Below the pieces are notes generated by a model. The model was given only the letters and a program-made list of their open reading frames with translations. It searched no databases and was not told where the DNA came from. A stretch of DNA of 64,000 nt from Paenibacillus sp. MMS18-CY102. Lineage in GTDB: Bacteria > Bacillota > Bacilli > Paenibacillales > Paenibacillaceae. The translations under genes and the position numbers were made by a program. The stretch lies in assembly GCF_009789195.1 (NCBI RefSeq), contig NZ_WSTC01000012.1, forward strand, positions 1-64,000, read 5' to 3'. Numbering within the stretch: the stretch's first letter is position 1; the number at the start of each line of letters is the position of its first letter. Positions 43,031 through 53,093 of the stretch are shown here, piece by piece.

Positions 43031-45669
43031 GCTGTTCCCCGCATGGCTGCTTCCAACGACGGTGCAGCTTCCTCAATCGATTGAAGCACAAGGCTAAGAT
43101 GCGCGTCCAATTGGCCCACTAGCTGAACCGTATGTTCAGCTCCATCGCTACGCAAATATTCATGCAGCATTGCTGCCGCATCCATTAGCTCAACTGCGCC
43201 TAAGTTGCCCGCTACCCCTTTGAGCGTATGCGCCAATAGCTCTGCTTGGCGATTATCGCTAGCCGCTAGAGCCGCTTGGATTTTCCCAACATCCCCCGCA
43301 TGATCGCTTGCGAAGCGGCGCAAGATCCCCAGATAGAGCCTAACATTGCCGCCCAGCCGATGAATCGCCTCTTTCAGCTGGAGCCCAGGCAATTGATCGG
43401 GTATCGCTGGCGTATCGCGAACAGGCTGCTCCGTTTGCTCACGTTCTGGCATCAATCGCTGCAGCAGCTCATACAGCGAAGCAGGATCAAACGGCTTCGT
43501 AAGATACGCGTTCATCCCGCTTTCCAGCACCTTTTCCTTCACGCCCTTCATCGCATCGGCGGTCATTGCAATTATCGGCATATTGTTCAAGTCCTCCCGC
43601 TCCCGAATCCGTCGTGATGCTTCCATGCCATCCATTACCGGCATCTGCAAATCCATCAAAACGACATCAAATCGTTTATCTTCCAGCTGCCTTAACGCTT
43701 CAACGCCGTTAGAGGCAAGGCAGACGGTTGCTCCCATCCCATGGAGCATCTCGAATGCGACCTGCCGGTTAATGTCATTATCTTCAACTAATAAAATGTT
43801 CACATTGCGAAGTGCCGGGTATTTCTCAGCATGATTTAACTCCCGTCCCGGAAGCTGTTTATCCAATACATGCTTGCGGAAAAAACCAACCAGCTCATTG
43901 TATAGCTGAGACTGGCTCATCGGATAATACAGCACCTTCTCGATCGGCGTATGGCGAACCCGTTGTTGAAGCGAGAGGTCATGATACGCACTAACAAGCA
44001 CAATCACCTGCATCGGCGATGAACCAAACTGCCTCATTCGTTCAGCTAGCCGAATGGGGTCTGCATGCTCCAGCTTCCAGTCGACAATAACAAGATCATG
44101 CCTTGTCCCCTTATACAGCTGCTGGATTGCCGAATGCTCGGTTTCCGCCACAGTGACATGAAACTGAAATTGCTCTAACTGGCTTCGCAGCACCTTTAGC
44201 ATCTCTGGCTCATCGCATACGAGCAGGACATGCAGGAAGCTTAACGGATTTTCAGGCTGAATATGGGCAAATGTTTGCGAGCAGGGCGCAAGCTTCGCCG
44301 TGAACGTAAAACAGCTCCCTCGGCCAAGCTCGCTCTCGACCGTTAACGTGCCTCCCATCAGTTGCACAAGCTCCCTGCTAATGGCCAAGCCAAGGCCCGT
44401 GCCCCCATACTTCCGGGTTGTTGACATATCTGCTTGTGTAAAATGGCGGAACAGCTTGGACTGCTGCTCCTGTGACAAGCCGATCCCCGTGTCGCGCACA
44501 GCGCACCGAAGCAGCATTGCACCTTCCGAAGGCAGCCGGTCGATCGCAACCGTAACTTCGCCTTGCTCCGTAAATTTGACCGCGTTGTTTAATAGATTCA
44601 CTAATACTTGCCCGAACCGGTGCGGGTCGCCCACCAGCATCTGGGGCACTTCATGATGGATCGAGAAATGAAAATTCAACCCTTTCTCGTGCGCTTTCAC
44701 ATTCACTATATTAGAAACGTTATGGAGCACCTCGAACAGGTCGAAATCGATATGCTCTAGAACGATTTTGTTTGCTTCAATTTTGGAATAATCCAAAATG
44801 TCATTAATAATGGTGATCAAATTGTTCGCGGACAGCATCATCTTGTTCGAATAATCCAGCTGCTGTTCCGTCAATTCTGTCTGGCGAAGCAAGTGGTTCA
44901 AGCCAATAATGCCATTCATCGGCGTACGAATTTCGTGGCTCATATTCGCAAGAAACTCGCCTTTTGCCCGATTCGCATCTTCAGCAGATAACTTCGCTTC
45001 GACCAGTTCATGATTGTTGGCGGCCAGCTCTTGCGTCCGAACCGCAACAAGCTCTTCTAGATGCTCCTTATAGTGCATAAGCGTCTGCTCCGTCTCATAC
45101 CGCTTTATCTCATAATTCATAACAGAGTAGAAGAGCGGTACGGCAATCGTATGAAAAATAATAAACGTTGTAGCGAACTCGCTTTGGAACAGCTTCATGC
45201 TTTCTGCAGGGGCAAGGAATGACCATAGAATGGTCTGAATCCCAATAACCAAGCCAAGCGCCCATGCTATGTATAGGAAACGCTTCTCATTGCGCAGCCG
45301 CACGCGATAAGCAGCCGCACTCAGTATAGCGGTAACAATTAAAGCTCCGGTCGGGAATAGGATAGCGCCGCCTAGCGATATGCGATAACCTCCAACAATA
45401 ATCGAGGTGATAAGCACCGACCATGGACCGCCAAAAATGCCGGAGAGCGCGACACTGACTAATCGCACGTCCATATGAAGCCCATGCTTCGTCTCAAGGG
45501 GCATCTGCATGACGAGCAGCCCTAAGATGCTAAAAAGAAGCCCGAAGCTAATCGTTTTCCATCCGACAACGGATTTCGACAAGTATGGATAGATCCATCG
45601 GGTCACAATAATTAACGCAATTAGCAGCGCGCTATATTGGCCGAAGTAGATAAGTACATTGGTGTTCAT
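43027..45669 (-). CDS. Hybrid histidine kinase: 5TM-HisKA-HATPase-REC-REC-HPt
   Basis: The 880-residue phosphorelay kinase has a LytS-like five-to-six-segment membrane sensor (1-185) and a coiled coil. The kinase core ([12 protein letters not shown], then Asn-x-x-x-Asn-Ala-Val-Lys-Phe-Thr and Asp-Thr-Gly-Ile-Gly-Leu) is followed by two receivers and an HPt domain ([11 protein letters not shown]). The second receiver is canonical (Val-Glu-Asp-Asn, Met-Asp-Leu-Gln-Met-Pro, Thr-Lys-Pro). The first keeps an aspartate in Val-Asp-Trp-Lys-Leu but has Tyr-Tyr-Pro where Lys-Pro is expected. The ligand is unknown. It is coupled to the HEAT gene. Confidence 0.92.
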   Translation of the reverse strand: MNTNVLIYFGQYSALLIALIIVTRWIYPYLSKSVVGWKTISFGLLFSILGLLVMQMPLETKHGLHMDVRLVSVALSGIFGGPWSVLITSIIVGGYRISLGGAILFPTGALIVTAILSAAAYRVRLRNEKRFLYIAWALGLVIGIQTILWSFLAPAESMKLFQSEFATTFIIFHTIAVPLFYSVMNYEIKRYETEQTLMHYKEHLEELVAVRTQELAANNHELVEAKLSAEDANRAKGEFLANMSHEIRTPMNGIIGLNHLLRQTELTEQQLDYSNKMMLSANNLITIINDILDYSKIEANKIVLEHIDFDLFEVLHNVSNIVNVKAHEKGLNFHFSIHHEVPQMLVGDPHRFGQVLVNLLNNAVKFTEQGEVTVAIDRLPSEGAMLLRCAVRDTGIGLSQEQQSKLFRHFTQADMSTTRKYGGTGLGLAISRELVQLMGGTLTVESELGRGSCFTFTAKLAPCSQTFAHIQPENPLSFLHVLLVCDEPEMLKVLRSQLEQFQFHVTVAETEHSAIQQLYKGTRHDLVIVDWKLEHADPIRLAERMRQFGSSPMQVIVLVSAYHDLSLQQRVRHTPIEKVLYYPMSQSQLYNELVGFFRKHVLDKQLPGRELNHAEKYPALRNVNILLVEDNDINRQVAFEMLHGMGATVCLASNGVEALRQLEDKRFDVVLMDLQMPVMDGMEASRRIREREDLNNMPIIAMTADAMKGVKEKVLESGMNAYLTKPFDPASLYELLQRLMPEREQTEQPVRDTPAIPDQLPGLQLKEAIHRLGGNVRLYLGILRRFASDHAGDVGKIQAALAASDNRQAELLAHTLKGVAGNLGAVELMDAAAMLHEYLRSDGAEHTVQLVGQLDAHLSLVLQSIEEAAPSLEAAMRGTA

Positions 45670-45774
45670 AAGAAAACGCCCCAGCTCCCATAAATGGATG
45701 AATAAGTTGATCGTAGCATGGGGATGAAAACAAATGCAATGAAATCACGGCTTAATTCAGCTCTTTGTACAGCT

Positions 45775-47061
45775 TTAAGGCGATATCGGAACTCCTTGCA
45801 ATAGCTCAAATGCTGCCTCAGCAGGCACAGGCCGGCTGAATAAGTAACCTTGGGCGAACTTGCACCCCAGCTGCTGCAGCACTTCCAGCTCCTCGGGACG
45901 CTCAACACCTTCTGTTACGACGTGAAGGCCGAGCTGTGCGGACATCGCCAGTAATGCTTGAACGATTGCCGCATGTACCGCATCGGTTTCAATATGTTGA
46001 ATAAACGATCGGTCAATCTTCAGCTTGTTGACCGGCAGCTCCTTTAAATATTTAAGCGAGCTATAGCCCGTGCCAAAATCATCAATCGCCAGCTGGATGC
46101 CAAGCGCGCCTAACTCCCTGAGAATCGGCAGAGCCGCGTGGATGTCCATCATGACACCTTCCGTAATCTCCAATTCGAGCCACTGGGGCGCAAGGCCCGT
46201 TCGCCGCAAAATGCCGATCAGCGCGCCAAGGAAACTAGGGTCGTAAAATTGCCGAGAGGATAGGTTAACGCTCATGACAATAGGAGGCAGTCCTGCGTCC
46301 TGCCACTGCTTATTTTGCGCACAGGCTTCCTCCAGCACCCACATGCCAATCGGTGCGATAAGCCCTGTTTCCTCTGCTAAAGGAATGAATTCGCTCGGCG
46401 GAATTGCGCCAAGCACCGGATGAAACCATCGAATTAGGCATTCCATCCCGACGGGACGCTTATCCTCCAACTCTATGATCGGCTGGTAATAGAGCGTGAA
46501 CGGCCATTGCTGTACAGCTCTAGCTAGCTCGGCATGAATCTGAAACCTTCGTTCCAGCTTCTCATTCAGCTTCTCATCATACATCTGTACACGGCTTCCT
46601 ATCTGCTCCTTGATGTCGGCCATCGCCATCTCTGCTGCCTTCACTAGTTGTTCAGCATTGTCCGCATGCTCTGGAAACCGGCTAACGCCGATACTTGCTC
46701 CGATATAAATGTCTTGTTCGCCCATCCGGAAGGGCAACCTCAATTGCGCATGAAGCTGCTCAATCACCTCGTGAATATCATCAACCGTTTGATAAGCAAA
46801 CAGATAGACGAACGTATCCCCGCCTATTCGAACCGCATGTGCATGAAGCGTAACAAGCCGATGCAATCTTCTCCCTATGCTGTATAGAAGCTGATCGCCA
46901 ATATTGTGCCCGAATGATTGGTTAATTCGCTTAAATTGATCCAGCCCGATGTACAACAACGCAATCGTTCTCCCGTCTCCGCCTTGAACATCCAACACCT
47001 GCTGGATATATTGCGTTGCAGCATCAGCACCTCTATACCGATCCACGTTCAGCCCCCTCAC
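45775..47061 (-). CDS. Cyclic-di-GMP phosphodiesterase: degenerate GGDEF plus EAL
   Basis: The 428-residue cytosolic protein has an N-terminal GGDEF domain (about 25-175) whose signature reads Arg-Ile-Gly-Gly-Asp-Thr-Phe, so diguanylate cyclase activity is unlikely. The C-terminal EAL domain (about 185-420) has Met-Glu-Cys-Leu-Ile-Arg-Trp (EAL as ECL), Asn-Leu-Ser-Ser-Arg-Gln, Glu-Ile-Thr-Glu, Asp-Asp-Phe-Gly-Thr-Gly-Tyr-Ser-Ser-Leu, Lys-Ile-Asp-Arg-Ser-Phe-Ile and Glu-Gly-Val-Glu, so the metal ligands for c-di-GMP hydrolysis appear intact. The GTG start overlaps the upstream small gene by four bases (GTGA). Confidence 0.9.
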   Translation of the reverse strand: MRGLNVDRYRGADAATQYIQQVLDVQGGDGRTIALLYIGLDQFKRINQSFGHNIGDQLLYSIGRRLHRLVTLHAHAVRIGGDTFVYLFAYQTVDDIHEVIEQLHAQLRLPFRMGEQDIYIGASIGVSRFPEHADNAEQLVKAAEMAMADIKEQIGSRVQMYDEKLNEKLERRFQIHAELARAVQQWPFTLYYQPIIELEDKRPVGMECLIRWFHPVLGAIPPSEFIPLAEETGLIAPIGMWVLEEACAQNKQWQDAGLPPIVMSVNLSSRQFYDPSFLGALIGILRRTGLAPQWLELEITEGVMMDIHAALPILRELGALGIQLAIDDFGTGYSSLKYLKELPVNKLKIDRSFIQHIETDAVHAAIVQALLAMSAQLGLHVVTEGVERPEELEVLQQLGCKFAQGYLFSRPVPAEAAFELLQGVPISP

Positions 47062-47450
47062 ACGACTTTATCTTGCCTCCCGCAATAATCATTCGCATCT
47101 GTGAAATCGATTTTCTGAGCGATCTCGCTTCTCGCTTTGAACATAAACCGCAATACCGAGCCGCCGATCTGTTCACAGTCCATTGCATACGTAAGAAGGA
47201 TATATTCCTCGTTGCATCGGGCCGACAGCCCTGAAAGCTGCTCTGTGCGAACGTATTTCTTAAGAATCGTAATGGAATATTCAAACCATACCTGATCCTC
47301 CCGAACCGAGATTTGGAACAATTCGTCAAACCGGTCCCTCTTGCGATGCCAATGGCTAACCATGCCGCTTAGCAGTTCTTCGCGCCAATCCGTCTCATGC
47401 TGTATACAATTTGCAATGAATTGACTCCTATAGTAAGGCAACAAATTCAT
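47058..47450 (-). CDS. Unknown small protein coupled to the EAL gene
   Basis: The 130-residue protein has no signal, membrane segment or motif I recognise. It is mixed alpha/beta, with an N-terminal Asn-Leu-Leu-Pro-Tyr-Tyr-Arg-Ser-Gln-Phe and Trp-His-Arg-Lys-Arg-Asp-Arg-Phe-Asp-Glu-Leu-Phe, and four scattered cysteines. It shares four bases with the EAL gene. It may act as a sensor or partner for it; that is inference from coupling only. Confidence 0.6.
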   Translation of the reverse strand: MNLLPYYRSQFIANCIQHETDWREELLSGMVSHWHRKRDRFDELFQISVREDQVWFEYSITILKKYVRTEQLSGLSARCNEEYILLTYAMDCEQIGGSVLRFMFKARSEIAQKIDFTDANDYCGRQDKVV

Positions 47451-47539
47451 CGTTACACCTCCGTGTTCTCAATTTGAAGTATAAGCATTAATTGTTAAAA
47501 AAGTTCTTCTGTAACTATTTGATAGATATTAATCTACAT

Positions 47540-47578
47540 AAAAAAAACCGTCCCCCGATTCAAAATCGGAAAACGGTT
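47540..47578 (-). terminator. Terminator of the large hybrid kinase gene
   Basis: AACCGT-CCCCCGATT / ATCGG-AAA-ACGGTT forms an interrupted stem, followed on the minus strand by TTTTTTTTATG. Confidence 0.75.
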
Positions 47579-47602
47579 CACTTCTGTTCTGCTTTCAAGC
47601 CA

Positions 47603-50600
47603 TCATAGGTTCTCTGGCAAGGAATCGATAATATTCGTTATTTCAGCTACAGCGGCTTCCAGTGCCGTTCGATATGCCGCCGGGCTGTCGAGCAGCGTCG
47701 CCTCCAGCTGAATCGCTGTAACGGTAAGGCGATGTGCAGATAAGTTTTTGGCCACGCCGATCAACGTATGCGCCTCGCGCTCGGCATCACGGAAACGTCC
47801 GGCTTCCATATGGCCAATCAGGCGATCAGCGAATGAAGTATACTCCTTCTTGAACAAATGAAGGATATGCATGAGTATGGAGACTTTGCCTTCCAGCCGT
47901 TGTAGAATGCTTCCTGCCTCAATGCCTTGGATGCCTAATTGAATGACCTCATCAGCAGTGCGCTGCTCTATTGCCCTCTTGCTGCTTGAGCGTGGGGCGA
48001 GCCACTTGTTCAAACAATGGTTTAACCGTTCCGCCTCAAGCGGCTTAAGCAAAATCTCATTAATGCCGACCTCATAATAGGTTTCGTGGTCTTGCTGCAT
48101 CGCATTAGCGGTCAGAGCAATGATCGGCACTTCCGCATATGCCGAATTTTCCCGGATCCGCTTGGATGTTTCGTAACCATTCATGAGCGGCATATACATG
48201 TCCATAAGAATGAGGTCGACGGCTTGGCGCTGCAGCAGTTCTAACGCTTCCAGCCCGTTGCCAGCCACATGCACGTCCAGCCCTCTCATCTTGAGCAGTT
48301 CAATTGCCACTTGTTGGTTAATTACATTATCTTCTACAAGCAGAACGCTTCTGCGGGCCACTGCTGGATGTGCCCTTTCCGGTCCCTCTGATGCTCCATA
48401 ATCACGAGAAGCCTTCATCTCATCTTCGACAAATTGTTCCTTGCGATGGACAATTCGGTGCAGCGACCGGAACAGCTCCAAGCGGCTAGTCGGCTTGTTA
48501 AGCAAGGCATCCGCATACCGATCGCCCATGATATGCAAAATCTCCTCCCGCGCATACGCGGAAGTAAACGTAATAACCGCAATCTCCTTGTCGCGAATAA
48601 GCCCCATGACCTGATTCCATGTATGCTCCCCATACATATCATCCATTTCCATATCCAACATCAGGCAATGAATCCGTTCCCCTGTACGCTCGGCTTTATC
48701 GAGGAAACGATAGAGCGATTCCCAATTTGATGATGCAGTCACTCGGCAATCAAAGGAGTTCAATGAGCGAGCCAGCACCTCTCGCATCAGCGGATAATCC
48801 TCCACGATATGAATATGGTAAGGCTCGTCCTGTGAAGGAAGCAGCCATTGGAGACGATCCCCTTGCTGGCGCACCTCAAATTCCATCTCGAAGCGGAAGC
48901 GGCTTCCGATGCCTGGGCTGCTCTCCACATGCAGCTCACCGCCAAGCAATTGCACGAGCTCCTTCACGATTGGCAGCCCGAGCCCTGTTCCAGCCAGCTT
49001 GCTAGCGCTCGCATACTCGGCTTGCCAGAATGGCTCGTACAGCATATTAATCTGGTCATCCGTCATCCCAATTCCAGTATCCTCAACCGTAAAGCTTAAC
49101 CTTACAATGCCATCGGCTTCAATCACACGTTCTACACGCACCAATACGTGGCCGTATTCGGTAAATTTGATCGCATTGCTGCACAAATTCATTAGAATTT
49201 GCTTCAAGCGCATCGGGTCGCCCACAACTTTATCCGGCAGTCCCGCTTCCGACTCCAGAATAACCTCAATCTGCTTAATGCCCTTGAGCACTCCAAGCGT
49301 GCTGGTCAGCTCATATAACAGCTCATCAATCTGGAATTCGAGCTGCTCCATATTGAGCTTGCCTGCTTCAATTTTCGATAAATCAAGAATGTCCGTAATG
49401 ATGCCGAGCAGCAAATGGGACGATGATAAAATTTTGTGAGCGTAATCTTGTTGAATGTCCGTCAGCTCCGTATGCTGCATCAGCTGCGTCATGCCGATAA
49501 TGCCATTGAGCGGCGTACGAATCTCATGGCTTACCCTCGCTAAGAACCGGCTCTTCGCCTGGTTTTCCTGATCCGCTTGTTTCAATTCGGTAATCTCATG
49601 CATGCTACAAATCATTGATTTGGAGCTTTCCAATGGCCCTTTGATTTCTGATATCGTCACATAATACTCGCTTACGCGGCCATCCATGAGCACGATGCTC
49701 GTCTCAAATCGCGATTTTTTGCCGGATGTCGCGGTCTCATTCAAGTGTTTGTTCCACTGGGATTCGTTAAAAATAAGCTTCAAGCCAAACAAGTGCTGGT
49801 CAGCAGCTAACTCAGATTCAATTCGGGCAATCTTGCAAAAATAACTATTGGCGAACAAAATGCGGCCTTCCTGATCCAGCTCCAAAATGCAATCCTGCGG
49901 ATTTTCCGCCAGCGAGCGATACCGCTCCTCGCTCTCGATCATTTTGCGTTCCGCCGCTTTCCGTTCCGAAATATCGACTACTCCGCCAATGATGGAAGTG
50001 ACGGCGCCATCCTCGATAATCGGCTCCAATGTAGCCCATACGTTGGTGCCGCCAAGCATGCCTTCAAACGCAAAAGGTGCCGCACTCTCCCATACCCGCT
50101 CATAATGCCGCTCCAATCGGCGGGAAGCCTCTTCTGAAAGAAGCGTAAAAGGTTTCATATCCTCATAAAAATGCTCTTCCGGCCGATTTGGCATTCCGAG
50201 CCTTGCCAGCAGCTTTCCGCTAATCATTTTATATTGAAACTGTCCATCCACTCGAATGAGCTTAAACGTAATGCCATGTTGCAGCCGAAGCGTACTGCTT
50301 AGTTCGTCCTTCGTTTCCTTCAGCTTCGTTTGCCAATCGTCCACTTTCATGAGGTAACGCAGTAATGCTGCTATAAATAGGTTGCCGAAAAAACTAGTCA
50401 GCACGAAAGCGCCGAGCTGCCGGTCAAACCCTTCGGAACCTGCGGCACAGCATGCCGCCATGAAGATGAATACGAGCATAAGGGACAGCAAGGTCCAGCG
50501 GTACCAATAAGACCGCACCTGCTTTCTCAATACGACTGCTCCGAGCAGGACGAACAAGCCAACCACTATTGCCCTCAACCACACTGCAGGATCATGCACC

Positions 50601-50881
50601 TCTGGCATTGTCATCACCACGAGCGTAATTAACCCCGATATTCCCCCACCAAAATGGACAGCGACTAATAGCGCGATGGAGCGTAAGTCCAATTCAGCAT
50701 CTGTATGATATGGGACGCTAAAAAATAACAACGATGTTCCTATTAATCCGATATATATACCGACCGATAACATCTTTATAGCATTTGACCGGCGGCGGAC
50801 AAAGTTTTGTTGAAACAGCTGTACACCGATGAACGTAAAGATGGCCAACAAGGAAAGATTTAATATCAAGTGCTCAAACAT
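47603..50881 (-). CDS. Hybrid histidine kinase: membrane sensor-PAS-PAS-HisKA-HATPase-REC-REC-HPt
   Basis: This 1092-residue phosphorelay kinase has a multi-pass sensor (about six to seven segments, 1-190) and two PAS regions (about 215-320 and 325-440). HisKA ([12 protein letters not shown]), HATPase (Asn-Ala-Ile-Lys-Phe-Thr, Glu-Asp-Thr-Gly-Ile-Gly-Met), two receivers with their aspartates (Met-Leu-Asp-Met-Glu-Met; Leu-Met-Asp-Met-Tyr-Met-Pro) and an HPt domain (Glu-Ala-His-Thr-Leu-Ile-Gly-Val-Ala) follow. The HPt has Ile in place of the Lys usual after the active His. AGGAGG precedes ATG 50881; the TTG ten codons earlier would include the ribosome site. It lies divergent to the response regulator at 51044, its likely target. 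Confidence 0.92.
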   Translation of the reverse strand: MFEHLILNLSLLAIFTFIGVQLFQQNFVRRRSNAIKMLSVGIYIGLIGTSLLFFSVPYHTDAELDLRSIALLVAVHFGGGISGLITLVVMTMPEVHDPAVWLRAIVVGLFVLLGAVVLRKQVRSYWYRWTLLSLMLVFIFMAACCAAGSEGFDRQLGAFVLTSFFGNLFIAALLRYLMKVDDWQTKLKETKDELSSTLRLQHGITFKLIRVDGQFQYKMISGKLLARLGMPNRPEEHFYEDMKPFTLLSEEASRRLERHYERVWESAAPFAFEGMLGGTNVWATLEPIIEDGAVTSIIGGVVDISERKAAERKMIESEERYRSLAENPQDCILELDQEGRILFANSYFCKIARIESELAADQHLFGLKLIFNESQWNKHLNETATSGKKSRFETSIVLMDGRVSEYYVTISEIKGPLESSKSMICSMHEITELKQADQENQAKSRFLARVSHEIRTPLNGIIGMTQLMQHTELTDIQQDYAHKILSSSHLLLGIITDILDLSKIEAGKLNMEQLEFQIDELLYELTSTLGVLKGIKQIEVILESEAGLPDKVVGDPMRLKQILMNLCSNAIKFTEYGHVLVRVERVIEADGIVRLSFTVEDTGIGMTDDQINMLYEPFWQAEYASASKLAGTGLGLPIVKELVQLLGGELHVESSPGIGSRFRFEMEFEVRQQGDRLQWLLPSQDEPYHIHIVEDYPLMREVLARSLNSFDCRVTASSNWESLYRFLDKAERTGERIHCLMLDMEMDDMYGEHTWNQVMGLIRDKEIAVITFTSAYAREEILHIMGDRYADALLNKPTSRLELFRSLHRIVHRKEQFVEDEMKASRDYGASEGPERAHPAVARRSVLLVEDNVINQQVAIELLKMRGLDVHVAGNGLEALELLQRQAVDLILMDMYMPLMNGYETSKRIRENSAYAEVPIIALTANAMQQDHETYYEVGINEILLKPLEAERLNHCLNKWLAPRSSSKRAIEQRTADEVIQLGIQGIEAGSILQRLEGKVSILMHILHLFKKEYTSFADRLIGHMEAGRFRDAEREAHTLIGVAKNLSAHRLTVTAIQLEATLLDSPAAYRTALEAAVAEITNIIDSLPENL

Positions 50882-51043
50882 AAGATACGGCTGCCTCCTG
50901 TCAGGTTCCAACTAAAGTCTTATTCTATTATATCCAAATTATAATAGACGAGCATATTTCGACATTATATAATGATCTTACCTATGAAATATTAGGAAAG
51001 TATTAGTTTTGCTAACAATGTTTCATTTAAGGCGGGGGCATTC

Positions 51044-51739
51044 ATGACGAAAGTACTAATTATTGAAGATGACAACATCTTTGGTGACATGCTGAGCCTG
51101 TATCTAACGGAAGAGCAGTATGAAGTCACACGCGTACCAAGCGCTGGCGAGGGGCTGCGCGCACTACAAGAATTTGCACCTAATGTCGTTCTCTTAGATT
51201 TGATGTTGCCGGATACAGAGGGCATCAATGCATGCGCGATGCTACGAGGATTTACGATGGTTCCAATTATCGTCATCTCAGCAGAAACGAAAGTGTCTGA
51301 GCGGATTCTCTCGCTAAGCGAAGGGGCAGATGATTATTTATGCAAACCGTTCAGCATGCAGGAGTTAAAGGCACGGATCGAGGCTGTGCTGCGCCGCACA
51401 AATATGCAATCAGCCAATATCGCTCCGCCAGCGGCTCCAAGCGCTGACGAATGGACGCTCGTGTTGGACATGGCTCGCCGATTGCTTATTTGCAATGGGA
51501 ATGAGATCGAAACGACCTTCTCCGAATTCGAAATTATTAAGTTGCTGTACCACAATCCGGGCAAGGTGTTCAGCCGTGAAGAACTGATCAATGCGATCAG
51601 GGGCATCGATTCCTATATTAATGAACGTGCCATCGATGTGCATATTACGAATCTTCGCAAAAAAATCGAACAGAACCCGAAGGAACCGCAGTATATCAAA
51701 ACGGTTTGGGGCGTTGGCTACAAATATATAAAAAAATAG
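51044..51739 (+). CDS. OmpR-family response regulator
   Basis: The 231-residue protein has a canonical receiver (Ile-Ile-Glu-Asp-Asp, phosphorylated Asp52 in Leu-Leu-Asp-Leu-Met-Leu-Pro, Ser80, Lys-Pro near 103) and an OmpR/PhoB winged helix (about 130-230) ending Val-Trp-Gly-Val-Gly-Tyr-Lys-Tyr. No classical kinase is adjacent; the divergent hybrid kinase 160 bases away can donate phosphate through its HPt domain. Single gene with a strong terminator. Confidence 0.92.
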   Translation: MTKVLIIEDDNIFGDMLSLYLTEEQYEVTRVPSAGEGLRALQEFAPNVVLLDLMLPDTEGINACAMLRGFTMVPIIVISAETKVSERILSLSEGADDYLCKPFSMQELKARIEAVLRRTNMQSANIAPPAAPSADEWTLVLDMARRLLICNGNEIETTFSEFEIIKLLYHNPGKVFSREELINAIRGIDSYINERAIDVHITNLRKKIEQNPKEPQYIKTVWGVGYKYIKK

Positions 51740-51763
51740 AGGGGGCATCCCCCTCTATTTTTG
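51736..51763 (+). terminator. Terminator after the response-regulator gene
   Basis: ATAGAGGGGG / CCCCCTCTAT with a three-base loop, then TTTTTG. The stem overlaps the stop codon. Confidence 0.9.
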
Positions 51764-51768
51764 TTGCA

Positions 51769-52077
51769 TCAAGACGCCTGGATCGTTTTCTGCAACGCTA
51801 TTTTCAATTGTTCCTTCTGGCTTTCTGCCGTTCCGCCGCCGATCTCGTCTATTGCTAACAGATTGCTCATGCAGATCGACATCAGCTTCCGTATGCTGTT
51901 AATATTCATTTTTCGAAAAATGTTAGCGACATGGTTTTTCACCGTCTTCTCGCTAATGCACAAACTCTCCGCCAACTCCTGATTCGAATAGCCATTGAAC
52001 ACGAGGAGCGAAACAACTTCAAACTCCCGCTTCGTCAACCGGCATTGCTCATCTTCCAATTGTTCAAGTCCGTTCAT
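51769..52077 (-). CDS. Stand-alone LuxR-type HTH protein
   Basis: The 102-residue protein is little more than a LuxR/GerE DNA-binding domain (about 12-75: Leu-Thr-Lys-Arg-Glu-Phe-Glu-Val-Val, Asn-Gln-Glu-Leu-Ala-Glu-Ser-Leu-Cys-Ile-Ser-Glu-Lys-Thr-Val-Lys-Asn-His-Val-Ala-Asn-Ile) plus a short helical tail, with no receiver or ligand domain. GerE, a late sporulation regulator, has the same architecture at about 74 residues. Here the tail and context suggest a different role. It converges on the response-regulator gene. Confidence 0.85.
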   Translation of the reverse strand: MNGLEQLEDEQCRLTKREFEVVSLLVFNGYSNQELAESLCISEKTVKNHVANIFRKMNINSIRKLMSICMSNLLAIDEIGGGTAESQKEQLKIALQKTIQAS

Positions 52078-52243
52078 TCGATCCTCTTTCCCCGAGAATT
52101 GTTCTTGCGAACTGTTGCCTATTCCGATCCGTTGTACGTTCTCCCCATACTATAAGGCAAGACTATTAGGATCAAAAACGAATAACCGTTAAAAATTATT
52201 TTGTTTTCCTAATGCCGGCTTAACATTTATCTATAACCAAAAA

Positions 52244-52284
52244 AACCCGGTACCCTCATCATTTCGATGAAGAACCGAGTTTCT
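52244..52284 (-). terminator. Terminator of the PhoP-like regulator gene
   Basis: AACTCGGT-TCTTCATC / GATGAGG-GTACCGGGTT forms an imperfect stem around GAAAT, overlapping the stop codon and followed on the minus strand by TTTTTTTGG. Confidence 0.65.
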
Positions 52285-52984
52285 TGGGCATGACCAGCTT
52301 ATAGCCGACTCCGCGGATCGATTCAATCTGCACCGATTGCTGGCCCAGCTCCAGCTTTTTGCGCAGCGAGCTAACATGAACATCAACCGTGCGCTGGCCG
52401 CCGATGTAGTCGAAGCCCCACACAATATTCATGAGGTCATCCCGTGTTACGACCATGCCTGGGCGCTGGACGAGATAAAGCAGCACTTCAAACTCTTTGG
52501 GCCGCAGCGGAACGGATTCGCCATTCAAGATGACTTCGTACTTTTCAGGGAATATCGAGAGCTCACCAGCCGAGATCACTTTCTCATTCGACTCAATAGC
52601 CGACTTCCCTTCATCCAACTGCGTCCGCCGTAGCACCGCTGATACCCTTGCCAGAAGCTCCGCTACTCCGAACGGCTTCGTAATATAGTCATCCGCGCCG
52701 TGCTTCAGGCCCTGCACAACTTCCTCTTCTGCATTGCGTGCCGTCAAAATAATAATCGGCGTTCGAATGCCATTCTGGCGCAGCTTCGTCAAGATCTCGA
52801 ATCCATTCATGCCTGGGAGCATAATGTCCAGAATAATCAGGTCAAAGCTGTGCTGCAATGCAGCCTGCAGCCCCTCGGCGCCATGGTCAATCACAGTCGT
52901 TTCATAGCCCTCTTGGGTCATGTTATACGACAACAGACGCGCTAATGTCGGTTCATCTTCGATGACAAGCACCTTATGCGACAT
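52259..52984 (-). CDS. PhoP-like OmpR-family response regulator
   Basis: The 241-residue regulator has the receiver residues Glu-Asp-Glu, Asp53 in Ile-Leu-Asp-Ile-Met-Leu-Pro-Gly, Thr-Ala-Arg and Lys-Pro-Phe, then a winged helix ending Gly-Val-Gly-Tyr-Lys-Leu. GGAGG five bases before ATG 52984 sets the start; the longer frame begins at the TTG containing that site. The next gene upstream on the strand is its likely sensor kinase. Two Pho boxes and the pst operon in this window make a phosphate-response (PhoPR) assignment attractive, but other PhoPR/WalRK-like pairs look similar. Confidence 0.88.
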   Translation of the reverse strand: MSHKVLVIEDEPTLARLLSYNMTQEGYETTVIDHGAEGLQAALQHSFDLIILDIMLPGMNGFEILTKLRQNGIRTPIIILTARNAEEEVVQGLKHGADDYITKPFGVAELLARVSAVLRRTQLDEGKSAIESNEKVISAGELSIFPEKYEVILNGESVPLRPKEFEVLLYLVQRPGMVVTRDDLMNIVWGFDYIGGQRTVDVHVSSLRKKLELGQQSVQIESIRGVGYKLVMPKKLGSSSK

Positions 52985-53093
52985 GGAAACCTCCAACTCG
53001 CGTATCGCCGGCTAGCGACAATTTGCGTTGATTACAATTTTAAAACTATTTTATCACGTTTTTGTAAAGAGCGGTCAAGCTTTTCTGCAACAG

